Below are positions 52,322 to 61,700 of a stretch of DNA of 64,000 nucleotides, one piece after another (the stretch's first letter is position 1; every line of letters starts with the position of its first letter). Under the pieces are notes generated by a model that saw only the letters and a list, made by a program, of their open reading frames with translations, was not told the DNA's origin and ran no database searches. Source of the stretch: SKVR01 sp046291875 (GTDB lineage: Bacteria; Bacteroidota; Bacteroidia; Bacteroidales; UBA7960). The stretch covers positions 1 through 64,000 of the forward strand of contig JBKBSF010000014.1 in the NCBI GenBank assembly GCA_046291875.1, written 5' to 3'. Both the position numbers and the translations under genes were made by a program.

Positions 52322-54343
52322 TTAGCCCAGTTTCTTCTTATCAAGGCCCAGATCTTTGGCCATACTGAGCAGGTTTGACAAAAACCCCTGGTCTTCTTCG
52401 CTGGCCTTCAGCTGCATCTGTGCGATGAGGGCAGCAATGGAAAGGTTTTTCAGGTTCTCGCTGGTAATGCCGTACTTGTCGGCAATTTCCCTGATGCGAT
52501 CCATGAGGTTGGCAGTGCCTGGCTCGCCATTGCCCAACAGGGAAGTTTTGATCTGATCGATGGTTTGAGAATGCTCTACCAACTTGTCAATTCCCTTGGC
52601 ATGCGATATTTGCCTGATGAGGTTTTCGAAGAAGGTATTGTCGCCACCCACGATATCGATCTTGGCGGTTTTGAATGCTTCGGCAAGTACCTTGGCCTGT
52701 GCATCGGCAATATCCTTCTGGATGCTGATCTGGGCAAGTTCTACCTCTTTCTCCTTGGAGAGTTTCAGTCTGAACTCTTCGTGCTCTTTGCCGGCATCGT
52801 TGAGTTGTTTCATGGCACCCGCCTTTTCCTGGATACCCCTGGCTTCGGCTTTGGCTTTTTCTTCGATCACTTCGGCTTCTACCAAACCTTCTTTGCGTTT
52901 TGCTTCGGCCATCTTTTCCACTACAGCGGCATCTACAAATCCCTGGCGCTCCTGCGCATCGGCCTTGGCATGCATTACCTGTGCTTCCGACAAACCCAGT
53001 GTGGCTTCTTCCTTGGCTTTGGCATCGGCAATGATTTTGCGCGCTTCAGCATCCTTATCGGCGGCTTCCTTGCGGGCATTGGCCTCCACCAGGATACGCT
53101 GGGCATCAAACTTGGCAGCCTTCTCTTTGGCTTCGGCAGATTTCACCTCTTCGATCATGTTTCTTTCGGCCTCTTTGGCAGCCTCAATGAGGGTAACATC
53201 CTTCTGGCGGTTGGCTTCCTTGAGAGCTTCCACATCCTTGATCTTCTCCTGCTCTTCCACCACGGTTTTCTGCATGGCCACACGTTCGCGGATGGTATCC
53301 TGGATATTTTTCTTCTCTACTTCAATGGCCTTTTCTTTTTCTATCTGGGCCAATGATACGATGCGTTCCCTTTCAGTGGCTTCCAGATCGCGGTCTTTCT
53401 TCACACGCTCCAGCTCTACCGCTTCGGCTCTTTGTTTGTTCTTTTCGGCGATGATGATCTGGCGTTGCTTGTTTTGCTCCTGAATCTCCAGTTGTTCTTC
53501 GGTGCTGATCTTAACGGTTTCTGACCGAAGCTTCTCTTCTGCAGTTACCTTATCGATCTCTGCCTGCTCGCGGGCTTTGATGGTTTCTACCTCGCGGCGT
53601 TGCGATTCTTCTTTCTCCTTTAGCTGCTTCTCGAGCTCCAGGATCGCTTCGCGGGCTTCCACATCCTGCTTCTTGATGGTCTTCTCCTCATCGCGGCGGA
53701 TAAGGTTTGCCTTTACATTCTGCACAGCAGTAAGTTCAGTAATCTTTTTGATACCTTCCGCATCGAGAATGTTGTTGGGATCGAGATTTTCGATCTTGGT
53801 CTGTTCCAGGTAGTCGATGGCACAGTCGTCGAGTACATATCCATTGAGGTCGGTACCAATGATATCGATGATCTCATCGCGAAACTCGCGTCGTGCTTCA
53901 TAGAGTTCGATAAACTCAAACTTCTTACCCACACTCTTGAGGGCTTCGGAGAATTTGGCTTCGAAAAGGCTTTCGAGGGTTTCGTGGTCGGACGCCCTTG
54001 CACAGCCAATGGTTTGGGCCACATTGATAATATCCTGCACCGACTTGTTTACCCTGACAAAGAAGGCCACTTTGATATCGGCCCGCATATTGTCCTTGCA
54101 GATAAGGCCGTCCTTGTTCATACGTGAGATCTCCAGCTTTTTCACGGAGATATCCATGATCTCTTCTTTGTGAAGAATGGGAATAACCAGTCCGGCATTG
54201 AAAAAGATTTTTACACCACCCTGGCCGGTGCGTACCAGCACCCTGCCCTGGCTTACCTTTTTGTACATCGAAATAAGCCACATGAGCAGGCCGATGAGTA
54301 CCACCACGCCCAGGAAGGCCACTACATAAAAAGATTCAATCAT
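52322..54343 (-). CDS. Flotillin family protein
   Basis: 673 residues. An N-terminal membrane segment (FYVVAFLGVVVLIGLLMWLI, residues 5-24) is followed by an SPFH/band-7 domain (about 30-210; KIFFNAGLVIPILHKEEIMD; LDPNNILDAEGIKKITELTA). The long flotillin coiled coil, extremely rich in Glu, Ala, Lys and Arg, runs from about 215 to 560. Flotillins form large oligomeric assemblies that organise membrane microdomains; bacterial members usually work with an NfeD-type protein, and the gene just upstream encodes one, 15 bases away. It resembles E. coli YqiK and B. subtilis FloT/YuaG. Confidence 0.94.
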   Translation of the reverse strand: MIESFYVVAFLGVVVLIGLLMWLISMYKKVSQGRVLVRTGQGGVKIFFNAGLVIPILHKEEIMDISVKKLEISRMNKDGLICKDNMRADIKVAFFVRVNKSVQDIINVAQTIGCARASDHETLESLFEAKFSEALKSVGKKFEFIELYEARREFRDEIIDIIGTDLNGYVLDDCAIDYLEQTKIENLDPNNILDAEGIKKITELTAVQNVKANLIRRDEEKTIKKQDVEAREAILELEKQLKEKEESQRREVETIKAREQAEIDKVTAEEKLRSETVKISTEEQLEIQEQNKQRQIIIAEKNKQRAEAVELERVKKDRDLEATERERIVSLAQIEKEKAIEVEKKNIQDTIRERVAMQKTVVEEQEKIKDVEALKEANRQKDVTLIEAAKEAERNMIEEVKSAEAKEKAAKFDAQRILVEANARKEAADKDAEARKIIADAKAKEEATLGLSEAQVMHAKADAQERQGFVDAAVVEKMAEAKRKEGLVEAEVIEEKAKAEARGIQEKAGAMKQLNDAGKEHEEFRLKLSKEKEVELAQISIQKDIADAQAKVLAEAFKTAKIDIVGGDNTFFENLIRQISHAKGIDKLVEHSQTIDQIKTSLLGNGEPGTANLMDRIREIADKYGITSENLKNLSIAALIAQMQLKASEEDQGFLSNLLSMAKDLGLDKKKLG

Positions 54344-54358
54344 AGTTGTAAGAGTTTT

Positions 54359-55012
54359 TTAAGGTTGATATTTCTGAACAAGAAAGAATTTCCGGTCTGG
54401 CGATTCTTCGAGAATGATTACGGTATCGTTGTAAGGGATGGGTTCTCCATCGATGGAGCGGGCATACACCCTGATCACATCTTTCATAACATGTACCTCT
54501 ATCTGCCCCAGGCGGTTCTGCCCCATGGGCGAGATTACCCGGCCGGTTTTGCCAATGAAATCGATGGGTTCTTCTCCTTTGTGGTTAAACATGGCATAGA
54601 GCTTCACAAAAGGTTTTGCCACTACTTTGGTAACCAGCATACTGGCAATAAACCCAGGCACATACACCGCAAAACCCAGTATGTTGTGCGAGATTCCCAG
54701 GATGGCCGTAACGTTTACATTGATCAGCCACATGGAGAACACCACCAGGGTAATGATGAAGATGATGGGCAGCTCGCCAATGTAAAAAAACTTCAGCATG
54801 GCATTCCAGAAACCGTCGCCATCCGGATTTCCGGCCTCGGGTTTTGAGATATCGCCGGTGTCGGCATCAAAATCCACATCGGCATCGGTATCGGCCAGAT
54901 CAAAGTCGAACCCTGTAAAGATCACCACCAGCCAGTACAAGGTAACGAAGATAACCAGCAGGCTCAGGATGAAGTTGGCCGGAGCAAAGGCAATATGAAA
55001 CAGTTTTTCCAT
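54359..55012 (-). CDS. NfeD/YqiJ-like membrane protein with a C-terminal OB fold
   Basis: 217 residues. Membrane helices (FILSLLVIFVTLYWLVVIFT; IGELPIIFIITLVVFSMWLI; ILGFAVYVPGFIASMLVTKV) precede an OB-type beta domain (GKTGRVISPMGQNRLGQIEV; YARSIDGEPIPYNDTVIILE). A strikingly acidic loop (FDLADTDADVDFDADTGD, residues 34-51) separates the first two helices. NfeD-type proteins pair with flotillins and SPFH proteins; E. coli YqiJ stands next to YqiK in the same way. Here the flotillin gene follows after 15 bases. Confidence 0.88.
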   Translation of the reverse strand: MEKLFHIAFAPANFILSLLVIFVTLYWLVVIFTGFDFDLADTDADVDFDADTGDISKPEAGNPDGDGFWNAMLKFFYIGELPIIFIITLVVFSMWLINVNVTAILGISHNILGFAVYVPGFIASMLVTKVVAKPFVKLYAMFNHKGEEPIDFIGKTGRVISPMGQNRLGQIEVHVMKDVIRVYARSIDGEPIPYNDTVIILEESPDRKFFLVQKYQP

Positions 55013-55063
55013 TTCTGTGCATAGATTAGGTTAAAGAGCTCTGGGAGGCAGTCAATGGCAGGT

Positions 55064-55774
55064 TTACCCATTGGTGGGGGGTTCGTTCAGGCCCATTTGC
55101 TTTTTGAGTTCTTTCAGCTCATCATCCAGAGACAGGTTTTCCAGGGTTTCGCTAACGCGCTGATCGGCGGAGCGCTGCCCGGCCAACTCGCCATAGGCTT
55201 CGGCCAGAGCTTCATCCTGCATCACCTTTTCCTTCATGCGCTCCAGCATCGATACAACGCCGGTGCTGTCCATGCTGGTCATCTGCTTGTTGATCTTCAC
55301 AGTAGCACTGCTCACCTTAACGCGGGCTTTGAGGGTGCGAAGCTCATTCTCCCATTGCTTGATCTCAGCCTTAATCCGCGCCACATTCTGCTCCAGGGTA
55401 GCAACCTGCTTTTCAAGGCTGGCAACATCTTCTGTAATGATGCGGATCTCCTGCGTAACTTTGGCTTTGCGCTTGAGGTTTTCCTTCACAAGATCGTCGG
55501 CCTGAGCTGCATCCAGTTCGCCTTGCTGGGCCTTGCGCAGCAACAGCATCGATTTATTGTGCAGATCTTCCTCCAGGCTGCTTTGCTCAGTAAGTTCTTT
55601 TTTCCGGCGGATATGCATGGCTTTTACTTCGGCCAGCGAGCGCATTGCACTCTCCTGGTTGTCCTGCATATCGCGAAGCCCCTGTTCGATCATTTTGATG
55701 GGATCTTCCAGCTTATCGATGGCAGAATGGGTCTCTGCCTGCCCTATTTTAAACAATCTGCGTAAAACTTTCAT
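55064..55774 (-). CDS. pspA: PspA/IM30 family protein
   Basis: 236 residues, all helical. It has the N-terminal amphipathic helix and hairpin of the family (LRRLFKIGQAETHSAIDKLE; EDPIKMIEQGLRDMQDNQES) and long coiled coil through residue 180, and ends EELKKQMG-like. PspA/IM30 (ESCRT-III superfamily) proteins polymerise on damaged inner membrane and limit proton leak. It starts 12 bases after the YbjN-like gene and leads into the NfeD-like, flotillin and AAA+ genes. No pspF, pspB or pspC gene is nearby; control more likely comes from the divergent XRE regulator. Confidence 0.93.
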   Translation of the reverse strand: MKVLRRLFKIGQAETHSAIDKLEDPIKMIEQGLRDMQDNQESAMRSLAEVKAMHIRRKKELTEQSSLEEDLHNKSMLLLRKAQQGELDAAQADDLVKENLKRKAKVTQEIRIITEDVASLEKQVATLEQNVARIKAEIKQWENELRTLKARVKVSSATVKINKQMTSMDSTGVVSMLERMKEKVMQDEALAEAYGELAGQRSADQRVSETLENLSLDDELKELKKQMGLNEPPTNG

Positions 55775-55786
55775 GACTATATATTT

Positions 55787-56182
55787 TTAGTGTGATTTTG
55801 AAAACGATAGAATTTCATTGGAATATTCGGAGAGTAAGAGAGCCAGGGAGTTTATGGTGCTTTCCAGCTCTTTAAGATCGAGCGTTTCCACCTGTAGGGT
55901 GTTGCGAAAAATCACCTTCTCTCCCGTTTCATCCAGCACAAATGCTCCGTGCACGATGTCGCGGTTTTTGATGAGCAACTTTCTGAAAATGGAAGTATCC
56001 TCCTTCACATCAAAAAGGTACTGCTCAATAATAACTATGGGCGCTGCAACTCCGATCACCATATTCTTCACCCCCATCTCCTCCTCATCAATCACAAGGA
56101 GGTTGTCAGCTTCATTTTCATACAGAACAGAGTAGCCCAGTTCGGTAACATAGTCTTTTACTTTATAGAAATAGGTATCCAT
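55787..56182 (-). CDS. YbjN/CesT-Tir-chaperone-like small protein
   Basis: 131 residues from the ATG at 56182 (Met-Asp-Thr-Tyr-Phe). The compact alpha-beta sequence (VKDYVTELGYSVLYENEADN; LVIDEEEMGVKNMVIGVAAP; IFRKLLIKNRDIVHGAFVLD) resembles the YbjN/type III secretion chaperone-like fold, a fold often annotated as molecular chaperone Tir. There is no signal peptide or membrane helix, so it is cytoplasmic. As the first gene of the PspA-flotillin-AAA+ operon it may be a chaperone or adaptor for PspA or the AAA+ protein. The assignment is by general pattern, so moderate. Confidence 0.6.
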   Translation of the reverse strand: MDTYFYKVKDYVTELGYSVLYENEADNLLVIDEEEMGVKNMVIGVAAPIVIIEQYLFDVKEDTSIFRKLLIKNRDIVHGAFVLDETGEKVIFRNTLQVETLDLKELESTINSLALLLSEYSNEILSFSKSH

Positions 56183-56285
56183 ACATGAGGTTTTTATAGG
56201 GTTTTTTATAGTATTGGTCTTGCAAAGAATTCGGTGCACAATGATAATAAGAATTTTTTACAATGCAAAAATTTTCAACATTTTT

Positions 56286-56317
56286 TTTGCAAATATTATT
56301 AGCAATTTGTAATTTTG
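56286..56317 (+). promoter_or_regulatory. Promoter and possible operator of the XRE regulator gene
   Basis: TTTG (56286-56289), 20 bases of spacing, then TAATTTTG (56310-56317) give an ideal Bacteroidota promoter 20 bases before the ATG at 56337. An inverted repeat TTTGT-n7-ACAAA (56306-56310 with 56318-56322) overlaps the -7 box and could be the operator through which the regulator controls itself and, across the divergent gap, the pspA operon. Confidence 0.65.
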
Positions 56318-56336
56318 ACAAAAAAAACAGCAAGCC

Positions 56337-56966
56337 ATGTCAGTATTTGGAAAGAATATCAGGAAGATACGCAGTGTAAGAGGCCTCACACAGGCCCAGC
56401 TGGCGGAGATGATCGATGTAAGCCGCGGCCAGATCAGCTCCTACGAAGAGGGTCGTGCAGAACCCAAAATCGAAACCATACTAAAAACGGCAGAGGTGTT
56501 TCATATCAACACCGACCTGCTGTTGCGCGGCAACCTCACGGTAAATCAGCTGGCAGGATTTACCCTGCCCGATGTAAGTAAAAGCAAGCCGGCGTCGCAG
56601 CAGGAGCAGGAACCGAGGCTTTTCAGGTTCTTACCCCGCAACACCCGCGAAATACCCGCCCACGAGCTGGCTCCCAACCCATGGGTAAAGAAGAACGACA
56701 TCGTGCTGGCAGTACCGGCCAAGGTGCTCATGGGGAAAATGATGATCATTCATGCGGCAAAAGGATCCTTTATGGGCCGGATAAGTTTTGAGGATGCCAA
56801 AAACGTTAGCATTGATACGGCCGAAAAAACCTTACTCCAGCCCAGGGAAACCCTCGAAGTGCTGGGTATATACTCGCCTGTGCAGAACCTATCGCCCTTG
56901 GAAGAAAAACTGCTCAACCTGGAAGCCAGGGTACAAAAACTCGAAATGCAATTAAAAAGCCGCTGA
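56337..56966 (+). CDS. XRE-family transcriptional regulator with a C-terminal effector-like domain
   Basis: 209 residues. The N-terminal helix-turn-helix (residues 4-62) is classical: NIRKIRSVRGLTQAQLAEMI, VSRGQISSYEEGRAEPKIET. The middle (about 98-170; HELAPNPWVKKNDIVLAVPA, MMIIHAAKGSFMGRISFEDA) is beta-rich and recalls the LexA/CI S24 fold, without an obvious Ser-Lys catalytic pair. The last 30 residues form a coiled coil (LEEKLLNLEARVQKLEMQLK) suited to dimerisation. It is divergent from, and 154 bases away from, the YbjN-PspA operon, making it the best candidate regulator. The TPR lipoprotein gene follows after 4 bases. Confidence 0.85.
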   Translation: MSVFGKNIRKIRSVRGLTQAQLAEMIDVSRGQISSYEEGRAEPKIETILKTAEVFHINTDLLLRGNLTVNQLAGFTLPDVSKSKPASQQEQEPRLFRFLPRNTREIPAHELAPNPWVKKNDIVLAVPAKVLMGKMMIIHAAKGSFMGRISFEDAKNVSIDTAEKTLLQPRETLEVLGIYSPVQNLSPLEEKLLNLEARVQKLEMQLKSR

Positions 56967-56970
56967 TCCT

Positions 56971-57882
56971 ATGCCCCAAAAATTGTATCACCTTCAAAAA
57001 CTCCAACACATGGTAAAAACAGGACTTCTCTTCGCAGCTTTGTTTTTGGGGCTCTGCTCCTGCAATTTAATTTCTGAGCATTTCATCAGAAAATCGGGTG
57101 AAATGGAAAAGCAGGGCAACACCGACAAAGCCATACGCTTCCTGCTGGCTGCCGAAGTACTGGATAAGAAAAATCCGGATATCAACCTGCAAATTGCGGC
57201 ACACTACCTTGCGCTGGAGCAGGAGGACTGGGCCAGAACAGAATACTACAAGGCGATGAATAAAAACACTTCAAGCGGTGAACTGGTAATGGCCTGCATA
57301 GGTATGGAGATTAAAACCGGCAACTACTGGTCGGCATTGAGCCTTTTCAGAAAGCTGGATATGTCGCATGCCAAATCGCCTGATCTGCCCTATGCTCTCA
57401 AAGGATTGGCCTATTTTGGCATTCCCAACTACGATAGTGTGATAGTGTATTTCGACCAAGCCATTCATCACTGTCCCGACCGGGCCGTCCACTATATTCA
57501 CAGAGGTTATGCACTTGCGGCCCTGGAGCGGTATCCGGAAGCCCTTGCCGATTACCGCACAGCAGTGAGTATCGACTCATTGCGTCCGGATGTTTTTCTC
57601 AACAAGGCAGACCTGTGGTATATCCTGGAAGATTACCCGCGGGCCCTGGTAAACTACAACCTTGCCATGGCACTTATGCATAAAAGGTATGGCATTACAG
57701 AGCAGGCAACGGTGGTATATCACAACCGCGCCAGGACCTACCTGGCCCTGGGCGATACCCTGCGTGCCATGAAAGACCAGGCCACTGCCAGCGACCTGGG
57801 CCCCGCAGACCCTATCCGCCGTTTCGACCTCTTCGGTTCCGATATCATCAGAATGGCACTGGCACAAAGACCGGGGAGTTGA
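56971..57882 (+). CDS. TPR-repeat lipoprotein
   Basis: 303 residues from the first ATG; an ATG at 57010 (residue 14) gives a more compact lipoprotein signal (MVKTGLLFAALFLGLCSC) with the lipobox Cys two residues before Leu-Ile-Ser-Glu-His. The rest consists of five or more TPR-like helix pairs (MEKQGNTDKAIRFLLAAEVL; DLPYALKGLAYFGIPNYDSV; AVHYIHRGYALAALERYPEA; VFLNKADLWYILEDYPRALV). It is likely anchored in the periplasm or outer membrane and mediates protein contacts. It lies 4 bases after the XRE gene, so both are probably on one transcript. Confidence 0.8.
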   Translation: MPQKLYHLQKLQHMVKTGLLFAALFLGLCSCNLISEHFIRKSGEMEKQGNTDKAIRFLLAAEVLDKKNPDINLQIAAHYLALEQEDWARTEYYKAMNKNTSSGELVMACIGMEIKTGNYWSALSLFRKLDMSHAKSPDLPYALKGLAYFGIPNYDSVIVYFDQAIHHCPDRAVHYIHRGYALAALERYPEALADYRTAVSIDSLRPDVFLNKADLWYILEDYPRALVNYNLAMALMHKRYGITEQATVVYHNRARTYLALGDTLRAMKDQATASDLGPADPIRRFDLFGSDIIRMALAQRPGS

Positions 57883-58098
57883 ACGATAAGTCGGTGGGAG
57901 GGGTGTAATAAATAGCCTGAAATACTCCTTTGGCACGCTGAACCCACAATGAGGTTTCAACTGGATATTCCTGAGACTCCAACCCACCTGTCAATAAACA
58001 TACATTTTTGAAGGCTTTAATCAATGCAAACAAAGCCCTTGCTGAGCTCAAAGGAATAGCGAAAAGACTACCCAACCCATCCATGCTGGTAAATACTA

Positions 58099-58419
58099 TT
58101 GCGCTTAGTTATTCTGGAGGGCGGCATAGAAACCGAGGGGCAGCTTTTTGAACCCGGACAACTGCTGGTGGCAACCCAGAGTACTTTGGGCGAGTTTACC
58201 CTGCAACCCAACAGCAGGGTCTATATCTTTGGAGGAGAACCCTTTTCTGAACAAAGATTCATTGACTGGAACTTTGTTTCTTCTGACAAAAATCTCATCG
58301 ACAAGGCAAAACAGAAGTGGAAAGATCAGGCTTTTGAAAAAGTAAAGGGCGACGAAGCTGAGTTTATCCCCTACCCCCTCAATTTCGAAAAAAACACACT
58401 ACAAGGGGGTAGTAATTAG
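58099..58419 (+). pseudogene. Remnant of a pirin-family protein (C-terminal part)
   Basis: The 106-codon frame matches only the C-terminal domain of pirin family proteins: VYIFGGEPFSEQRFIDWNFV, SSDKNLIDKAKQKWKDQAFE, KGDEAEFIPYPLNFE. Pirins are about 290 residues with an N-terminal cupin carrying the metal site. That half is missing; an in-frame stop at 58090-58092 closes the frame and the sequence upstream (57883-58090) shows no pirin character in any frame. The remaining frame can only start at a TTG. I read it as a 5'-truncated gene left after a rearrangement. Confidence 0.75.
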
Positions 58420-58751
58420 TTTTTTGATTAATTGCAATCTTGCTAGCACTACGTTTAACGAAAGACAAAGATTTTTTGACAAAAAAATGCAATTGGTCTG
58501 GCCACTTTCTGAAACACCTGATCCATAGCAATCAAGGAACTCTGTCAGCGACAAAAAAAATTCCAACACTTGCAAATTCAGTCTCTTAACCCATATGGGA
58601 TATCAGGATCCGGAATATTTTGAGGCCACATTGGCTAATGCATCCCAAAGATTACTCAATTTAACCTATATTTGATAGAGAAACACCAATACCAGGGAGG
58701 TGCTGCAATACTGCATTTCCCCAACCTCCATTCCAAAAACCCAATTCTACC
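58420..58751. other. Intergenic region before the giant CotH protein gene
   Basis: No gene is seen. AATTGCAATCTTGCTAG near 58431-58447 resembles the dispersed repeat tail at 5440-5476 and may be a fragment of it. The promoter of the next gene is at 58667-58674. Confidence 0.45.
58667..58674 (+). promoter_or_regulatory. Bacteroidota-type -7 box for the CotH protein gene
   Basis: TATATTTG fits TAnnTTTG exactly and lies 77 bases before the ATG at 58752. No good upstream TTTG box is seen. Confidence 0.45.
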
Positions 58752-61700
58752 ATGACCCGATCTTCCTTTGTCCTTGCCTTCGCTCTGCTTCTTTCCACTT
58801 TTTCATGGGGGCAGGATTTTGCCAAAATCCCTGCAACACATCAAAGCCATCCTGAGCTGGGCACCACCCGCCCTGCATCGGTAATCTCTCTACTGGCCTA
58901 CGAGCTGGTGCATTTGCGCACCACCCATTCGCGCACTTTTCTCAATGCCAATAAAACCCGTACGCTGGTGTATTCTACAGCTCCCTTACATTACCTTGAC
59001 GACAATGGTTTCTATATTTCCCTACAAAACAGACTAACAGCCCGGGAGCCCGGCCAATACCAAATGCCTGATATGAACCCTGTGCATCACTTCAATGAGC
59101 TTACAGGACGCACCGGCTTTTCCCATGCAGGTGCAACCATGCATATCGAACCCCAAAAGGTAACCTTTGGTTCTTCGGAGCAAACCCAAACCCAAGTTGC
59201 AACCCATCAAAGCCGGACCAGGGAGGTATCCGCCAGCCTGATCAACACCCGGGAGATTTTTCCGGGTATCGATATGCGGCAGGAGTTTTTCGATTTTGCC
59301 CAGAAAACCCATTATATCCTCCGCCATTCTTCCGATATCCTCTACTGGGCCGATCATATGGTTGTAGAAAATCTTATTACTATTCCCGACAACCTGCGCC
59401 TGGTTCTGGTGGATGAGGAGCAAATGGAAGTTGTAAACAGTGAGGGAGATCCTGTTTTTCGGTTTCATCCGGCCGTGGTTACCGACCAAACACCCATTGC
59501 TGCCAAATTCAGCCATCAGAGGCCCCACAGTATGGTGCAGTACGAGCTGGAGCAAAACACTCCCGGACAGTATATTTGGCGTATGGTTGTAGATGCTCAA
59601 TGGTTGCGTGCTCCTGAGCGGGTTTTCCCGGTGATCGTTGATCCGGTGATCTCCATTGTGAACAATGAGGTGGTTCCCAGTTGTGTTTTCCCAAATTATC
59701 AATCCAATACGCTGCAGATCAATGTACCTCAGGGAGAAACCATCCTCTGGACCGATATCACCTACGATTTTGTGGCTGTGTCCGGGTCCAGTGCATGGAT
59801 ATCAGACCAACGCAGTTATGTATCGGGCAGTGCAGGCGAAACAGCTGTTTTGTCAGAATCCATTGATACTCCGGGCACACATACTTACATCATCAATAAT
59901 TCTCATATTGCCAACGGGGTTTCTCCGGGTCAGATCGAGCTCACCTTCCATGCCTCACGCAATTGGGGCGGATCGGGCTGCAATGCCTCATTCAACTTTA
60001 TCAACCGGCGCACCGTTGAGGTGCATTATGGCACCATCGAGTTTGGCGATGGGCCACTATACATCAACGAATACAGTGCTTCCAACCGCACCCATTACGA
60101 TGGTTTCGGACGCACCGAAGACTGGATTGAGCTTTTCAATGCCGATACTGAAAACTATTTTAACCTGGAAGGTTATTACCTGAGCAACGATCCCGATGAT
60201 CCGCTGAAGTGGCAGATCCCTGCAGCCATCATCCCTCCGGGGGGCAAAGTGCTGGTATACTGCTCCAACCGCGATTTTGCCAGTGGTACAGTGCTGCATG
60301 CCAATTTTAATCTAACCCAGTTGCGCCCCGATGCCATTGTATTGTCGAACCCTCAAGGCGAACTCATGGAATCGGTGCAGATGGAGAGGACCCAGATCAA
60401 CCATTCGCGTGGGCGGATTACCGATGGAAGCCCTCAATGGGGTATCTTCACCCACCCTACTCCGCTGCAGCCCAATGCACAGGCGAGGCTGGCCTACACC
60501 TCCACACCTGCCTTCAGCCTGCCTGCAGGAAGCTATTCGGGTACTGTACAGGTGGAGATCACCTCAGAGAACCCCAACGAAATCATACGGTACACCCTCA
60601 ACGGTTCTACCCCCAACACTTCTTCGCCCATCTACACTGCACCCATCTCCCTGACCTCTACCACCGTATTGAGGGCCAGGGCTTTTCATAACAACCCCGA
60701 CACCATTCCGGGCTTCATCGAAACAGCCACCTATTTCTTTGACGAAAACCACCAGTTGCCCATATTTTCCTTTGCAGGTGATACGGATCTGTTGCAACTT
60801 TTCAATGGAAACAACTCACTGCGGCCCCTGGGCAACTTTGAGTTCTTCGATCAGGAGGGTGTATTCCAGGATAAAAATTTCGGCGATTTCAACAAACATG
60901 GCAACGACTCCTGGAGCTACCCACAAAGGGGAGTTGATTTTATATCGAGAGATGACTATGGCTACCAACGCCGGCTCGAATACCCCTTCTTTGCTACCAA
61001 AGACCGCACGAGGTTTCGCCGCCTGATGGTAAAAGCTGCCGCCAACGATAATTATCCTTTTGAGAATGGTGGGGCACACATCAGAGACTCTTATATCCAA
61101 ACCTTATCGCAGCTGGCGGGCCTGGATCTCGACGAACGCAGCTCTACCAACGTAATTGTATATCTCAACGGGCAATACTGGGGAGTTTATGATCTCAGAG
61201 AAAGGGTCGACGACAATAATTTCACCGACCATTACTATGGCCAGGATTATCTCTATCGCGACAGCGATAACTACCTTCAGTTCATCAAAACCTGGGGCAA
61301 TACCTATGCTCATTTTGGCAATCAACCCGCCATTCAGGCCTGGAGCCACTTGAAGAGCTATGTGGCCAGCAACAATATGGGCGAGAAAGCTCATTTCGAT
61401 TATGTGGACTCCCAACTCAATATCCAGAGCCTGATCGACTATTTTGTACTAAACTCCTTTGTGGTATCGCGCGACTGGCTCAACTACAACACGGGATGGT
61501 GGCGCGGCAGGAACCCGGAGGGTCAGGCACAGCAATGGCGCTATTATGTGTGGGATATGGAAGCAGCCATGGGCCATTTCCATAACTATACAGGGCTGCC
61601 CAATGCCACTGCCACTGCCCCGCCCTGCCAGGCCGAAAACCTCAATGTGGGCGATGGACACACACAGATTATCCGGAAACTGATCCAGGAAAACCCCCAG

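Noticed and set aside
56231..56239. GGTGCACAA next to the pspA operon, similar to the cassette boundary box
   Set aside because: Contains the palindrome GTGCAC, has no partner palindrome and no enclosed cassette; treated as chance.
57848..58084. 78-codon minus-strand frame between the TPR lipoprotein and the pirin remnant
   Set aside because: It overlaps the end of the lipoprotein gene and shows no family resemblance; part may be repeat-like sequence, but I could not support a gene.
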